NCBI GenBank assembly: GCA_022710485.1
Contig: JAKLGU010000002.1
Span: 128,682-192,681, forward strand
From: Gemmatimonadota bacterium
GTDB taxonomy: Bacteria; Gemmatimonadota; Gemmatimonadetes; Gemmatimonadales; GWC2-71-9
Length of the DNA stretch: 64,000 nt
Reading direction: 5' to 3'
Below the pieces are notes generated by a model. That model did no database searches, was not told the DNA's origin, and was given only the letters and a program-made list of their open reading frames with translations. The position numbers were made by a program, and so were the translations under genes. The first letter of the stretch is position 1. Each line of letters opens with the position of its first letter. Positions 16,902 to 24,718 of this stretch are shown in pieces.

Positions 16902-18008
16902 CTGGAACTCCCATCGCAGCATCGCGTCCCACTTTCCTGGCTGTCGCAGCACGGAGGGGAGATCATCGCCCTCCGCTGCCTGACCGAACTCGCTCCCGCC
17001 GGCACGGTGGACCCTGCGGCGATCGACGCCGCACGCCAGGCGGTCGTCGCGGCCAAGCCGGTGGCGGCGGTGGTCAAGAAGCAGAAGGACACCGGTGTCT
17101 GGGCCGCCAACCTGCTCGGCTTGGCCGCATCGAAGGCCACGGGGGTCAAGGACGTCGGCACGATTCCGCAGTATCGCCGCCTCCTGCAGATGGGCTTTCC
17201 GCTCACCGGCCGGCCCTTCAAGCTGGCCGATCGGCTCCTCTTCCGGCTCCTTTCGCGCGACGACGATCCGGCGCTTCTCTTCGAGTTCCGCAAGATGGCC
17301 GCCGGCGACACGCACGCGGAGTCCTGGGCCCGGTGGGTCATCCGCGAGGCCTCATGTGCGACACTCGCCGAGGCCGGTCATATCGAGGATCCTCGGCTCC
17401 GGGGCTCGGCGCACAAGGTGGCGAGCGCCGTCTCGCAGTTCCTCCGCAGCCCCCTGTCCGAAAAGCCGTTCGTGAAGGTGGCCGGGAAGACGATCCTGCA
17501 CCCCGAGGCATACCCTCCGAGCTGGTATTCGGTGGCGATGGTGGCCTCGATGCCCTCCCTCCAGCGGGAACGGGCGGGCTTCACGGAGAGGCTGGGGCAC
17601 TACCTTGCCCAGCCGGCACCGAAGAAGGCCTACGCGCTCCACGTGGGCAAGAAGACCGTCAAGCCGCAGCACCTCCTCCTCGGCGACCCCATCGAAGCGG
17701 ACGGCAAGGGCAACGCCAAGGATGTGCCGCTCGCGCTGCACTACATCGAACTCCTCGCGAAGATCGGGGCGCTGCACACCGCGCCGGTGGCCACGAAGGT
17801 CCTGTGCCGGCTGCTGAAAGACAGCGACGAGAATGGCGTGTGGCATCCCAAGGGGCTGCGCAGCCTCCCAAAGGCGATCAACAAGATCACCTACCACTCG
17901 TTCCCCCTGGCCACCGAATCGAAGAGCCACGAGTCGCGCCAGGTCGACGTGACCTTCCGGCTCGCACTGATCGCGAAGCACCTGGGGTGGAAGTTGGAAA
18001 TGGTTTAA
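16902..18008 (+). CDS. Conserved hypothetical protein, possible CTG start
   Basis: With a CTG start at 16902 this encodes 368 residues; with the first standard codon (GTG at 17007) it would have 333. The CTG is favoured because AGGAG stands 6 nt upstream and because VPLSWLSQHGGEIIALRCLTEL, encoded before the GTG, reads like conserved protein. An alpha-helical protein with GVWAANLLG, ESWARWVIREASC and ENGVWHPKGLRSLPK, it faintly recalls alpha/alpha-toroid (squalene-cyclase-like) proteins annotated as nitrogen-fixation-associated. No catalytic residues are recognised. It is followed by an octamer array and a GTAG-type hairpin. Confidence 0.65.
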   Translation: MELPSQHRVPLSWLSQHGGEIIALRCLTELAPAGTVDPAAIDAARQAVVAAKPVAAVVKKQKDTGVWAANLLGLAASKATGVKDVGTIPQYRRLLQMGFPLTGRPFKLADRLLFRLLSRDDDPALLFEFRKMAAGDTHAESWARWVIREASCATLAEAGHIEDPRLRGSAHKVASAVSQFLRSPLSEKPFVKVAGKTILHPEAYPPSWYSVAMVASMPSLQRERAGFTERLGHYLAQPAPKKAYALHVGKKTVKPQHLLLGDPIEADGKGNAKDVPLALHYIELLAKIGALHTAPVATKVLCRLLKDSDENGVWHPKGLRSLPKAINKITYHSFPLATESKSHESRQVDVTFRLALIAKHLGWKLEMV

Positions 18009-18010
18009 GC

Positions 18011-18034
18011 GGGGAAGCGGGGAAGCGGGGAAGC
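18011..18034. repeat. GGGGAAGC octamer array
   Basis: Three tandem copies of GGGGAAGC begin 2 nt after the stop of the preceding gene. This is a one-base variant of the GGGGCAGC arrays seen elsewhere in the window. Confidence 0.8.
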
Positions 18035-18049
18035 GAATCTCGGATGGAT

Positions 18050-18083
18050 GGGGTAGAGGCGCAAGGCGTTGCGCCTCTACCCC
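18050..18083. repeat. GTAG-type inverted repeat / bidirectional hairpin
   Basis: GGGGTAGAGGCGCAA (18050-18064) and its exact complement (18069-18083) form a perfect 15-bp stem with the 4-nt loop GGCG. The stem has GTAG and CTAC at matching positions, like the palindrome inside the RAYT gene. It may act as a terminator for the upstream gene. Its right end abuts the -35 box of the next gene. Confidence 0.75.
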
Positions 18084-18112
18084 TTGTCGTCAGCGTAGTT
18101 TCTTTCCATACT
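18084..18112 (+). promoter_or_regulatory. Promoter of the TrmB-Hpt operon
   Basis: TTGTCG (18084-18089) and CATACT (18107-18112) are separated by 17 bp. CATACT ends 7 nt before the ATG at 18120, so the mRNA is probably leaderless or nearly so. Confidence 0.5.
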
Positions 18113-18119
18113 ACTCTCC

Positions 18120-18806
18120 ATGCGCACTCTCAATCTCATGCCATTCGGGTTCACCCCGACGGAGAGTCTCGTCTACCAGGTCCTGCTGACCACGGGCCCG
18201 GGCACAGGATACGGGATCGCACGGGCGGCGAGCCTGGCCCGTGCCAACGCCTACAGCGCGCTTGAAGGGCTGGTGACGAAGGGCGCGGCGAGGGTCGAGG
18301 GCACCCGCCCGAAGCGGTACCGACCCGAGGCGCCGACGGCGCTGGTGGCGCGGATCGCCAGCCAGCACGGACAGGCGCTGGATGCCCTCCGCGATCACCT
18401 GGCCGAGATCTCGGTGCCGGAGTCCCCGACCCTTGTGGAGATCGAATCGGCGCGGGGGTCGCTGCAGCTCATCGCCCACGACATCGGTCGTGCGACCAGC
18501 TCCGTCCGCCTGCTTGCGCCGGCCGACGCCTACCCGGTCCTGACGCCGGCGCTCCGGAAGGCCGCCGGCTCGGGCGTCACCCTCGATCTCTGCGCCCTTG
18601 AACAGGTCGAGTTGCCGTTCGCCACGGTCCGAGCGGCGCATGCCGGACACCAGTGGCCGGGTCAGCCGCTCGTGGCGGTGGTGGACGACCGAAGCGCGGT
18701 GATGGCGGCGCGGGTGGGCGCCGATGTCAGGGGGCACTGGAGCACGGCGCCCGCCTTCGTGGCCGCCGCGGCGCTCGCCTTCGAGCGGTTTGGGACCGCG
18801 CCATGA
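18120..18806 (+). CDS. TrmB-family transcriptional regulator
   Basis: This 228-residue regulator has an N-terminal winged helix (FTPTESLVYQVLLTTGPGTGYGIARAA, then YSALEGLVTKGAARVEG, residues 10-60) typical of TrmB. The C-terminal part (LQLIAHDIGRATSSVRLLAPAD) resembles the effector-binding phospholipase-D-like domain of TrmB-like proteins. The family mostly senses sugars, especially in archaea; the ligand here is unknown. Its stop overlaps the start of an Hpt gene (ATGA), suggesting a regulator coupled to a phosphotransfer protein. The start could also be the second Met (residue 7). Confidence 0.8.
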   Translation: MRTLNLMPFGFTPTESLVYQVLLTTGPGTGYGIARAASLARANAYSALEGLVTKGAARVEGTRPKRYRPEAPTALVARIASQHGQALDALRDHLAEISVPESPTLVEIESARGSLQLIAHDIGRATSSVRLLAPADAYPVLTPALRKAAGSGVTLDLCALEQVELPFATVRAAHAGHQWPGQPLVAVVDDRSAVMAARVGADVRGHWSTAPAFVAAAALAFERFGTAP

Positions 18807-19123
18807 GCGATCCGGTGGCGGAGGCGCTCCGGGAGCTCCGCCGCGAGTACCATGCGGAGGCGCCGGCCCGGGTGGCGGAGCTGGAGCGCGGACTGGCCGC
18901 ACTGGCGGCGGGGGAGGATGGAGCGGAAACCAGCCTGACGATGCTCTTTCACCGGCTGGCCGGTTCGGGCGGCGCCTACGGCTTCCCGCAGGTGAGCGCC
19001 ACCGCCCGGGAGCTTGAACGGTTACTGCGAAGCGAACCCCACTGGACACCGGCCCGCCTGGCCGAGGTCCAGGCGGGCATTCAGGAAATCGCCGACGCCT
19101 TCAACAACGGCGGCCCCGCCTAG
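18803..19123 (+). CDS. Histidine phosphotransfer (Hpt) domain protein
   Basis: This 106-residue stand-alone Hpt protein has LFHRLAGSGGAYGF, in which His50 is the likely phosphorylated residue. The surrounding helices are amphipathic, as expected for a four-helix bundle. It would relay phosphate between a hybrid kinase and a response regulator. A hybrid kinase lies at 44874-46832, but a partnership is only a guess. It is translationally coupled to the TrmB gene and ends 4 nt before the convergent lon stop. Confidence 0.85.
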   Translation: MSDPVAEALRELRREYHAEAPARVAELERGLAALAAGEDGAETSLTMLFHRLAGSGGAYGFPQVSATARELERLLRSEPHWTPARLAEVQAGIQEIADAFNNGGPA

Positions 19124-19127
19124 CGGT

Positions 19128-21608
19128 TCAGTGCGCGAACCGCTCGACGAGCGGTGCAACGTCCCTCGGATTCTCGTCCCCGAAGAGCAGGCGGCCTTCC
19201 CGCAACGACGCACCGCGCAGCGTCAGCGCGAGCACCTCGCCCAGGCTGTCCACCGGAAACACCTCGATCAGCTTCCGCACCTCTTCGGGCAGGTCCTCGA
19301 GGTCCGGCTCGTTCTTGCGCGGCAGGACGATCTTCGTGATCCCCGCGCGCACGGCCCCGAGCACCTTCTCCTTGACCCCGCCGATCGGCAGCACGTGGCC
19401 GCGAAGGGTGATCTCTCCGGTCATCGCGATGTCGTTCCGCACTGGCCGGCCCGAGAGCGCCGAGACGAGCGCGGTGGCCATCGTGACGCCCGCGGACGGC
19501 CCGTCTTTCGGGATGGCGCCGGCCGGGACGTGGATGTGGAGGTCCCGGTCGAACATGTCGTCCTTGATGTGCAACCCCGCAGCGTGCGAGCGCGCGTAGG
19601 TCCAGGCCGCGCGGGCGGACTCCTTCATGACGTCGCCCAGCTGGCCCGTGAGCGTGAGCTCTCCCTTCCCGCGCATCGTCGACGCCTCGACGAACATGAT
19701 GTCGCCGCCGGTGGCCGAGTAGTACATCCCGGTGGCGACGCCGACCTGGTCCTCGCGGGCGGCGCGCTCGGGGAAGACCCTCGGCCGCCCGAGCAGGTCG
19801 TCCACCCCCTGCTGATCCACGCTCACCCGCTCCACCTCGTCCGCGGCGATCCGGCGGGCGACCTTGCGGGAGAGCTTGCCCAGCTCGCGCTCCAGCTGGC
19901 GCACCCCCGCCTCCCGCGTGTAGCTCGAGATGATCTCCTGCACCGCGCTGTCGGCGATGTCGATCTGCGCGCCCGAGAGGCCGTTCTCCTCCAGCTGGCG
20001 CGGGATGAGGAAATTCCGCGCGATGACGAGCTTTTCCCGCTCGGTGTACCCGCTGAATTCCACCGTCTCCATCCGGTCGAGCAGCGGCGCCGGGATGTTC
20101 TGCGGGAAGTTGGCCGTGGCGATAAAGAGCACCTCGCTCAGGTCGAACGGCACGCCGAGGTAGTGATCCACGAACGAGTCGTTCTGCGCCGGGTCGAGCA
20201 CCTCGAGGAGCGCCGCCGCCGGGTCCCCCTGGAACGAGACGCTCAGTTTGTCCACTTCATCGAGCAGGAAGACGGGGTTCCGGGTGCCGGCCTGCCGCAT
20301 GCCGTTGAGGATTCGGCCGGTCATGGCGCCGACGTAGGTGCGACGGTGGCCGCGGATGTCAGCCTCGTCCCGGGCGCCGCCGAGGGAGATGCGGACGTAC
20401 TTCCGCCCCATGGCACGCGCGATGGACTTGGCCACCGAGGTCTTGCCGACGCCCGGAGGCCCGACGAAGAGGAGGATGGGGCCTTTCGCCCCTTCGGGGC
20501 GAGGCAGGGCGGCGGGGCCGCTGGGCAGCGGGGCCGGGGACTCCTTGCTCGCCTGCCCCGCTGTCCCGCTGCCCCCCTGCCCTGCCCGCAGCTGGCGCAC
20601 CGCCAGAAACTCCAGCACCCTGTCCTTCACGTCGCCGAGGGCGTAGTGGTCCTCGTCGAGGATCCGCTGCGCCTCGGCCAGGTCGAGGTGTTCATCGCTC
20701 CGGGCGCTCCACGGCAGCTCGAGGATGGTTTCGAGGTAGGTGCGGATGACCTGCGCCTCCATGGATTCGCGCGCGATGCGGCCGAGGCGGCCGAGTTCGC
20801 GGTCCACCTCGCGGCGGGCGTCGGTGGGCAGCTGGAGCGCGGCCAGCTTGGTGCGCAACTCCTCCATGTCGTCGGACTCGTCGTCCTCGCCGAGTTCGCG
20901 CCGGATGGTCTTGAGCTGCTCGCGGAGGAACATCTCGCGCTGGCGCTCGCCGAGTTCCTCCTGGACCTGCGACTTGATGTCTTCCTGGGCGTCCACCAGC
21001 CCGATCTGGCGCTGGATGTGGACGAGGAGGCGGCGGAGCCGGTCCTCGACTGAGAGCGTCTCGAGCAGGGTCTGCCGCTGGACCGGCGTGATGTCCACGT
21101 ACCCGGCGACGAGATCGGAAAAGCGTCCCGCGTCGTGCACGCCAGCGAGCACCTGCTGGATGACCTCTTCCGGCAACCCGGACTTCTGGCCCAGCTCGGC
21201 CGCGCGGCTCCGCGCCTCGCGGTGCAGCGCCAGGAAGGCCGGATCCTCGGGGTTGAGCGGCGCGAGTTCCTCGGCGTCCCGCACGACCGCCTGCAGGAAG
21301 CCGTCCTTCTCCACCACGTGCATGGCGATGCCACGCCGCTCGCCGTGCAGGAGAAGCTGCATACCTGCGAGGCCGCGCTGCAGCTGCCCGATCCGGGCGA
21401 TGGTGCCGATGGTGTACAGGTTTTCGGGGTTGACCTGTTCGACGTTTTCGCGCTGCGACACGGCGAAGACGAGCTTGTCGGGTGTGGCCAGTGCCGCCTC
21501 GATGGCGCGCAGGGTGCCGGGCCGGCCCGCCCCGATCGGCGCGGTCACGCCCGGGAAGAGCACCACGTCGCGGAGCGGAAGAACGGGAATAGTCATGCGT
21601 TCGGACAT
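19128..21608 (-). CDS. lon: ATP-dependent protease Lon
   Basis: This 826-residue AAA+ serine protease degrades misfolded and regulatory proteins in the cytosol. It has the LonN substrate domain (IPVLPLRDVVLFPG), a coiled coil, the AAA+ module (Walker A GPPGVGKTS near residue 380, Walker B LLDEVDKL), and the protease domain with GPSAGVTMATAL (Ser) and the Lys dyad partner in GGVKEKVLGA. A 30-residue Gly/Ser/Pro/Ala insertion at about residues 341-372, just before Walker A, is encoded by octamer-like repeats. GAGGA lies 7 nt before the chosen ATG; a second Met follows at residue 5. Confidence 0.93.
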   Translation of the reverse strand: MSERMTIPVLPLRDVVLFPGVTAPIGAGRPGTLRAIEAALATPDKLVFAVSQRENVEQVNPENLYTIGTIARIGQLQRGLAGMQLLLHGERRGIAMHVVEKDGFLQAVVRDAEELAPLNPEDPAFLALHREARSRAAELGQKSGLPEEVIQQVLAGVHDAGRFSDLVAGYVDITPVQRQTLLETLSVEDRLRRLLVHIQRQIGLVDAQEDIKSQVQEELGERQREMFLREQLKTIRRELGEDDESDDMEELRTKLAALQLPTDARREVDRELGRLGRIARESMEAQVIRTYLETILELPWSARSDEHLDLAEAQRILDEDHYALGDVKDRVLEFLAVRQLRAGQGGSGTAGQASKESPAPLPSGPAALPRPEGAKGPILLFVGPPGVGKTSVAKSIARAMGRKYVRISLGGARDEADIRGHRRTYVGAMTGRILNGMRQAGTRNPVFLLDEVDKLSVSFQGDPAAALLEVLDPAQNDSFVDHYLGVPFDLSEVLFIATANFPQNIPAPLLDRMETVEFSGYTEREKLVIARNFLIPRQLEENGLSGAQIDIADSAVQEIISSYTREAGVRQLERELGKLSRKVARRIAADEVERVSVDQQGVDDLLGRPRVFPERAAREDQVGVATGMYYSATGGDIMFVEASTMRGKGELTLTGQLGDVMKESARAAWTYARSHAAGLHIKDDMFDRDLHIHVPAGAIPKDGPSAGVTMATALVSALSGRPVRNDIAMTGEITLRGHVLPIGGVKEKVLGAVRAGITKIVLPRKNEPDLEDLPEEVRKLIEVFPVDSLGEVLALTLRGASLREGRLLFGDENPRDVAPLVERFAH
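20505..20590. repeat. GGGGCAGC-like inverted repeats within lon
   Basis: GGGCAGCGGGGCC at 20523-20535 faces its near complement GCCCCGCTGTCCCGCTGCCCC at 20555-20575 in the coding strand of lon. Both halves derive from the GGGGCAGC octamer found elsewhere in the window. The insertion is in frame and adds a flexible linker ahead of the ATPase module. Confidence 0.7.
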
Positions 21609-21931
21609 CGGATTTCCTCACATCCCTCGACGGGCGAGGGCGAAAATGGCAGGTGAGATGCGCTGTTGAGGGTGAGAATGCACCCCCTATGCCATCCGGA
21701 GGTGCCGGAATCTCTTTGGGAGGAACCTCCGTATGGGTCCCCCGGGTGCAATACGGAACAGACCCCGGGGGGCAGGACGATTTCCCTGCCAAAGCGACAG
21801 CCCGAAACGCGTTGCGACAGGCGGCAAGCTGAGCCGACCCACGATGTTGCCCAATCGGAAGAAGGGCGACAGATTGGTGTGTTCCCGGCCAACCCGCGTC
21901 CGGAACCTCACCACCCAGGACTTGAGCCTCG
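21609..21931. other. Divergent lon / kinase intergenic region with two hairpins
   Basis: This 323-nt region contains no supported gene. CGGAGGT (21697-21703) pairs with ACCTCCG (21725-21731), and CCCCCGGG (21739-21746) pairs perfectly with CCCGGGGG (21764-21771). Both would fold in a lon leader. I see no CIRCE element or known riboswitch, and I cannot place the promoters with confidence. Confidence 0.45.
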
Positions 21932-23824
21932 ATGAACGCACCTCAGGACACATCCCTCGCCTCCCGGCTCGGCCACGCCCTGGGAGACGCCTACACGATC
22001 GAGGGTGAGATCGGACGGGGTGGGATGGGGGTCGTTTACCGGGCTCGCGACGAGCGCCTGCAGCGCCGTGTCGCCATCAAGGTGCTCCCACCCGAACTGG
22101 CCTTCCAGGACGAGATCCGGCAGCGCTTCATGCGCGAAGCGCAGACGGCCGCCCGGCTCTCCCACCCGAACATCGTGCCGATTCACGGCGTTGACGAGGG
22201 GGGCGGGCTCGTCTATTTCGTCATGGGGCTGGTCGACGGAGAATCGCTCGGCGCGCGTATCAAGCGCCGGGGCCAGCTGCCCGCTGAGGAAGTGCGCCGC
22301 ATCATGAAGGAAACGGCCGACGCGCTGAGCGCCGCCCACGCCTTCTCCGTCGTGCATCGCGACATCAAGCCGGACAACATCCTCCTCGAGGGCACCCGCG
22401 GCCGCGTCATGGTCACCGACTTCGGCATCGCGAAGGCGCTGTCCGCGGCGGGCTCGGGCGCCACCCTCACCGGCGCCGGCGTGGCCATCGGCACCCCCGC
22501 CTATATGAGCCCGGAGCAGGCCGCGGGCGAGCGGGAAATCGACGGCCGATCCGACGTGTACAGCCTCGGTATCGTGGCCTACCAGATGGTGACGGGTGAG
22601 CTGCCGTTCCAGGCACCGACGGTGGCCGGGATCCTGATGAAGCAGATCACCGAGCCGGCACCGATGGTCACGCTCAAGCGGCCCGACGTGCCGGAAGACC
22701 TGGCACTGGCCATCAGCCGCTGCCTCGAGAAGGACCCCGAGAACCGGTGGCCCACCGCCGACGCGCTCCGACGCGCGCTCGAGACGCGGACCGTGACCGG
22801 CTATCGCCCCACCGGGACCAGCTGGCGGGCTGGGCGCACGGCGGGCCGCCCCACCACTCCACGCTCAGCCACATCGGAGCGGCCGCTTCGGCCGCTGGCC
22901 GGGTCGGTGCCCGCGCGGCGCAACGACCGGGCGCTCGCAAGCCGAGACCGGCCACCACTCCGCTCCTCCCGGGACCTGGACAAGGACGACAAGATCCGCC
23001 CGCCGGTGGATACCGGTGAACCGGAAATCGTCCAGAAGACGCGCGCCATCTTCGCGCGCTGGGCCGCGGTGTCCGGCGGCGTCATGCTCATCAACATCGC
23101 CACCGGCATCGGCGAGCCGTGGTTCCTCTTCGTGGCGGGCGGCATGGGCATCCCGCTGCTCCGGAGCTACGCCACGCTCTGGCAGTCGGGGTACAGCTGG
23201 CGCGACGTGCTGAGCCGGCCGGCGGCGCACGACTCCGCGGAAACCAAGCTCACCGCGAGCGGCGGCAAGCTCCCCCGCCTCCTCCCGGCCCCGACGGCCG
23301 CCGACTACGGGCAGGGGCTGCCACAGATCCAGCAGCTCTACCGCGACCGCCTCGCGATCCTGGGGTTGATGGAGCGGCTGCCGGCCTCGGAAAAGAAGCT
23401 GCTCCCGGAGGTGATCCAGACGGCGGACGCCCTCTTTGCCCGGGCCACCGACCTCGGCAAGACGCTGCACGCCATGGACGCCAATCTCGAGACCGGCGGC
23501 TTCAGCCGGATCGAGGACCGGATCGCGGCCATCATGCGGGAACCGGACGACGAGGAGCGGGCCCGACGGATCGGACTGCTGGAGCGCCAGAAGAACCAGA
23601 TGACGGAGCTGCGGAGCCGGAGGGACCAGGTAGCGGCCAATCTCGAGTCCTGCATCCTGGCCATGCAGAACGTGCGCTTCGACCTGCTCCGGCTGAAGTC
23701 GGCCGGCGTGGGAGCCGTGCTGGGCGACTTGACGAACGCCACCCAGCAGGCCCGGGCGCTCAGCCGCGACGTGGACGGCGCCATCGCCGCGGCGAGCGAA
23801 ATCAAGGAGGCGATGGAGCCCTAG
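21932..23824 (+). CDS. Membrane-associated Ser/Thr protein kinase
   Basis: This 630-residue protein has an N-terminal Hanks-type kinase domain (residues 20-285): glycine loop GEIGRGGMGVVY, VAIKVLPPE lysine, HRDIKPDNILL catalytic loop, DFGIAKAL, and GTPAYMSPEQ. A basic, disordered linker (about 290-355) leads to a hydrophobic pair of segments (VSGGVMLINIATGIG, PWFLFVAGGMGIPLL) that probably forms a two-helix membrane hairpin (2TM motif). The rest (450-630) is predicted to be largely coiled-coil helix rather than PASTA or propeller sensor repeats. Substrate and signal are unknown. Confidence 0.88.
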   Translation: MNAPQDTSLASRLGHALGDAYTIEGEIGRGGMGVVYRARDERLQRRVAIKVLPPELAFQDEIRQRFMREAQTAARLSHPNIVPIHGVDEGGGLVYFVMGLVDGESLGARIKRRGQLPAEEVRRIMKETADALSAAHAFSVVHRDIKPDNILLEGTRGRVMVTDFGIAKALSAAGSGATLTGAGVAIGTPAYMSPEQAAGEREIDGRSDVYSLGIVAYQMVTGELPFQAPTVAGILMKQITEPAPMVTLKRPDVPEDLALAISRCLEKDPENRWPTADALRRALETRTVTGYRPTGTSWRAGRTAGRPTTPRSATSERPLRPLAGSVPARRNDRALASRDRPPLRSSRDLDKDDKIRPPVDTGEPEIVQKTRAIFARWAAVSGGVMLINIATGIGEPWFLFVAGGMGIPLLRSYATLWQSGYSWRDVLSRPAAHDSAETKLTASGGKLPRLLPAPTAADYGQGLPQIQQLYRDRLAILGLMERLPASEKKLLPEVIQTADALFARATDLGKTLHAMDANLETGGFSRIEDRIAAIMREPDDEERARRIGLLERQKNQMTELRSRRDQVAANLESCILAMQNVRFDLLRLKSAGVGAVLGDLTNATQQARALSRDVDGAIAAASEIKEAMEP

Positions 23825-24702
23825 AAGGCGTACACCGCCCCCACCCGGATGCTCGAGTAGTTGTACAAAATCTCCCCGACCAGATCCTCGGCCGCCGTGC
23901 CATCGGACCTGGGGCCGACGTCGAGTGACACGTCGGTGTAGAACCACGCCAGATTCAGCCCCCACCTGTTGGACAGGTAGTACTGCCCCGAGACGTTCCC
24001 CTCGAACACCGTCAAGTCATACCGGTCCACCCGCGCGCCGATGCCGCGGGCGTCGGCACCCACGTACCAGCGGTTGCCGACCCGCCAGTAGCCGAAGGCG
24101 CCGAGCGAGGCGGTCGGTCCCGTGAACTTCTTCGTGGTGCTAAGTGTGTCGGCGACGCAGTTCGCCCCGCTGCAGGCGCCACCTGTGGCGTCCAACGTAA
24201 TGTCGAAGAAGATGGCGCCGAGACCGAGCGCCAGGCCGACGTTGGACTTCTCCCGGGCCAGGATCGAGTACTTGAACTGGAAGGTGGCGTTGTCGGAACT
24301 GAACCTGGACTTGATGTCGAGGTCGCCGGAGACCGTGTCCTCGCCGATGACGATGGTCTCGTTGGCGGACCGGTCGCCGGACTGGCTGAGGAACTGAAAC
24401 CCAAGGTCGAATTCGGTATGCCGGCCCGGCTTCCAGCGGACGCCGATGGCGGGCTGGACTGTGGCGGACGACACACCGAGGATCTCCCGGAAGTCGAGGG
24501 TCGTGCCGTTGTCGCCGTTGGCGGCGTCGACGCGGGCATTCGAGTAATTCAGCACCGTGGTGAAGGCCACCCCCACCTGAAAGGTGTCGTAGAGGTGGTT
24601 GCGATCGGTGGTGCCGTTCTGGGCGGACAACTCGCGGGGAGCGGCAACGATCACCGCCCCCAAGAGCGCCGAAATCGACAACCGACAGTATGCCGGCCGC
24701 AA
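23821..24702 (-). CDS. Outer-membrane beta-barrel protein, paralogue B
   Basis: This 293-residue protein has a signal peptide ending RELSAQ. The mature part alternates aromatic and polar residues, with repeated GxG turns and a C-terminal VYAF, the aromatic ending required for BAM recognition. Two cysteines (ACSGANC) likely form a loop disulfide. It is clearly homologous over its length to the next gene (HLYDTFQV, RWKPGRHTEFDLG, YVGADARGIGARVDRYD), so the two are a tandem duplication. The start is a TTG at 24702 with GGAGG 4 nt upstream, 16 nt after the neighbour's stop. The function is unknown; it may be a porin or a structural barrel. Confidence 0.75.
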   Translation of the reverse strand: MRPAYCRLSISALLGAVIVAAPRELSAQNGTTDRNHLYDTFQVGVAFTTVLNYSNARVDAANGDNGTTLDFREILGVSSATVQPAIGVRWKPGRHTEFDLGFQFLSQSGDRSANETIVIGEDTVSGDLDIKSRFSSDNATFQFKYSILAREKSNVGLALGLGAIFFDITLDATGGACSGANCVADTLSTTKKFTGPTASLGAFGYWRVGNRWYVGADARGIGARVDRYDLTVFEGNVSGQYYLSNRWGLNLAWFYTDVSLDVGPRSDGTAAEDLVGEILYNYSSIRVGAVYAF

Positions 24703-24718
24703 GCGTCCTCCCTCGCCG

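Noticed and set aside
21780..21890. A riboswitch in the lon/kinase intergenic region
   Set aside because: Motifs such as CAAAGC and GGCAAGC occur, but not in the order or pairing of a known class.
21687..21953. An 88-codon open frame in the lon/kinase intergenic region
   Set aside because: It overlaps the kinase start, has no ribosome-binding site and no family resemblance.
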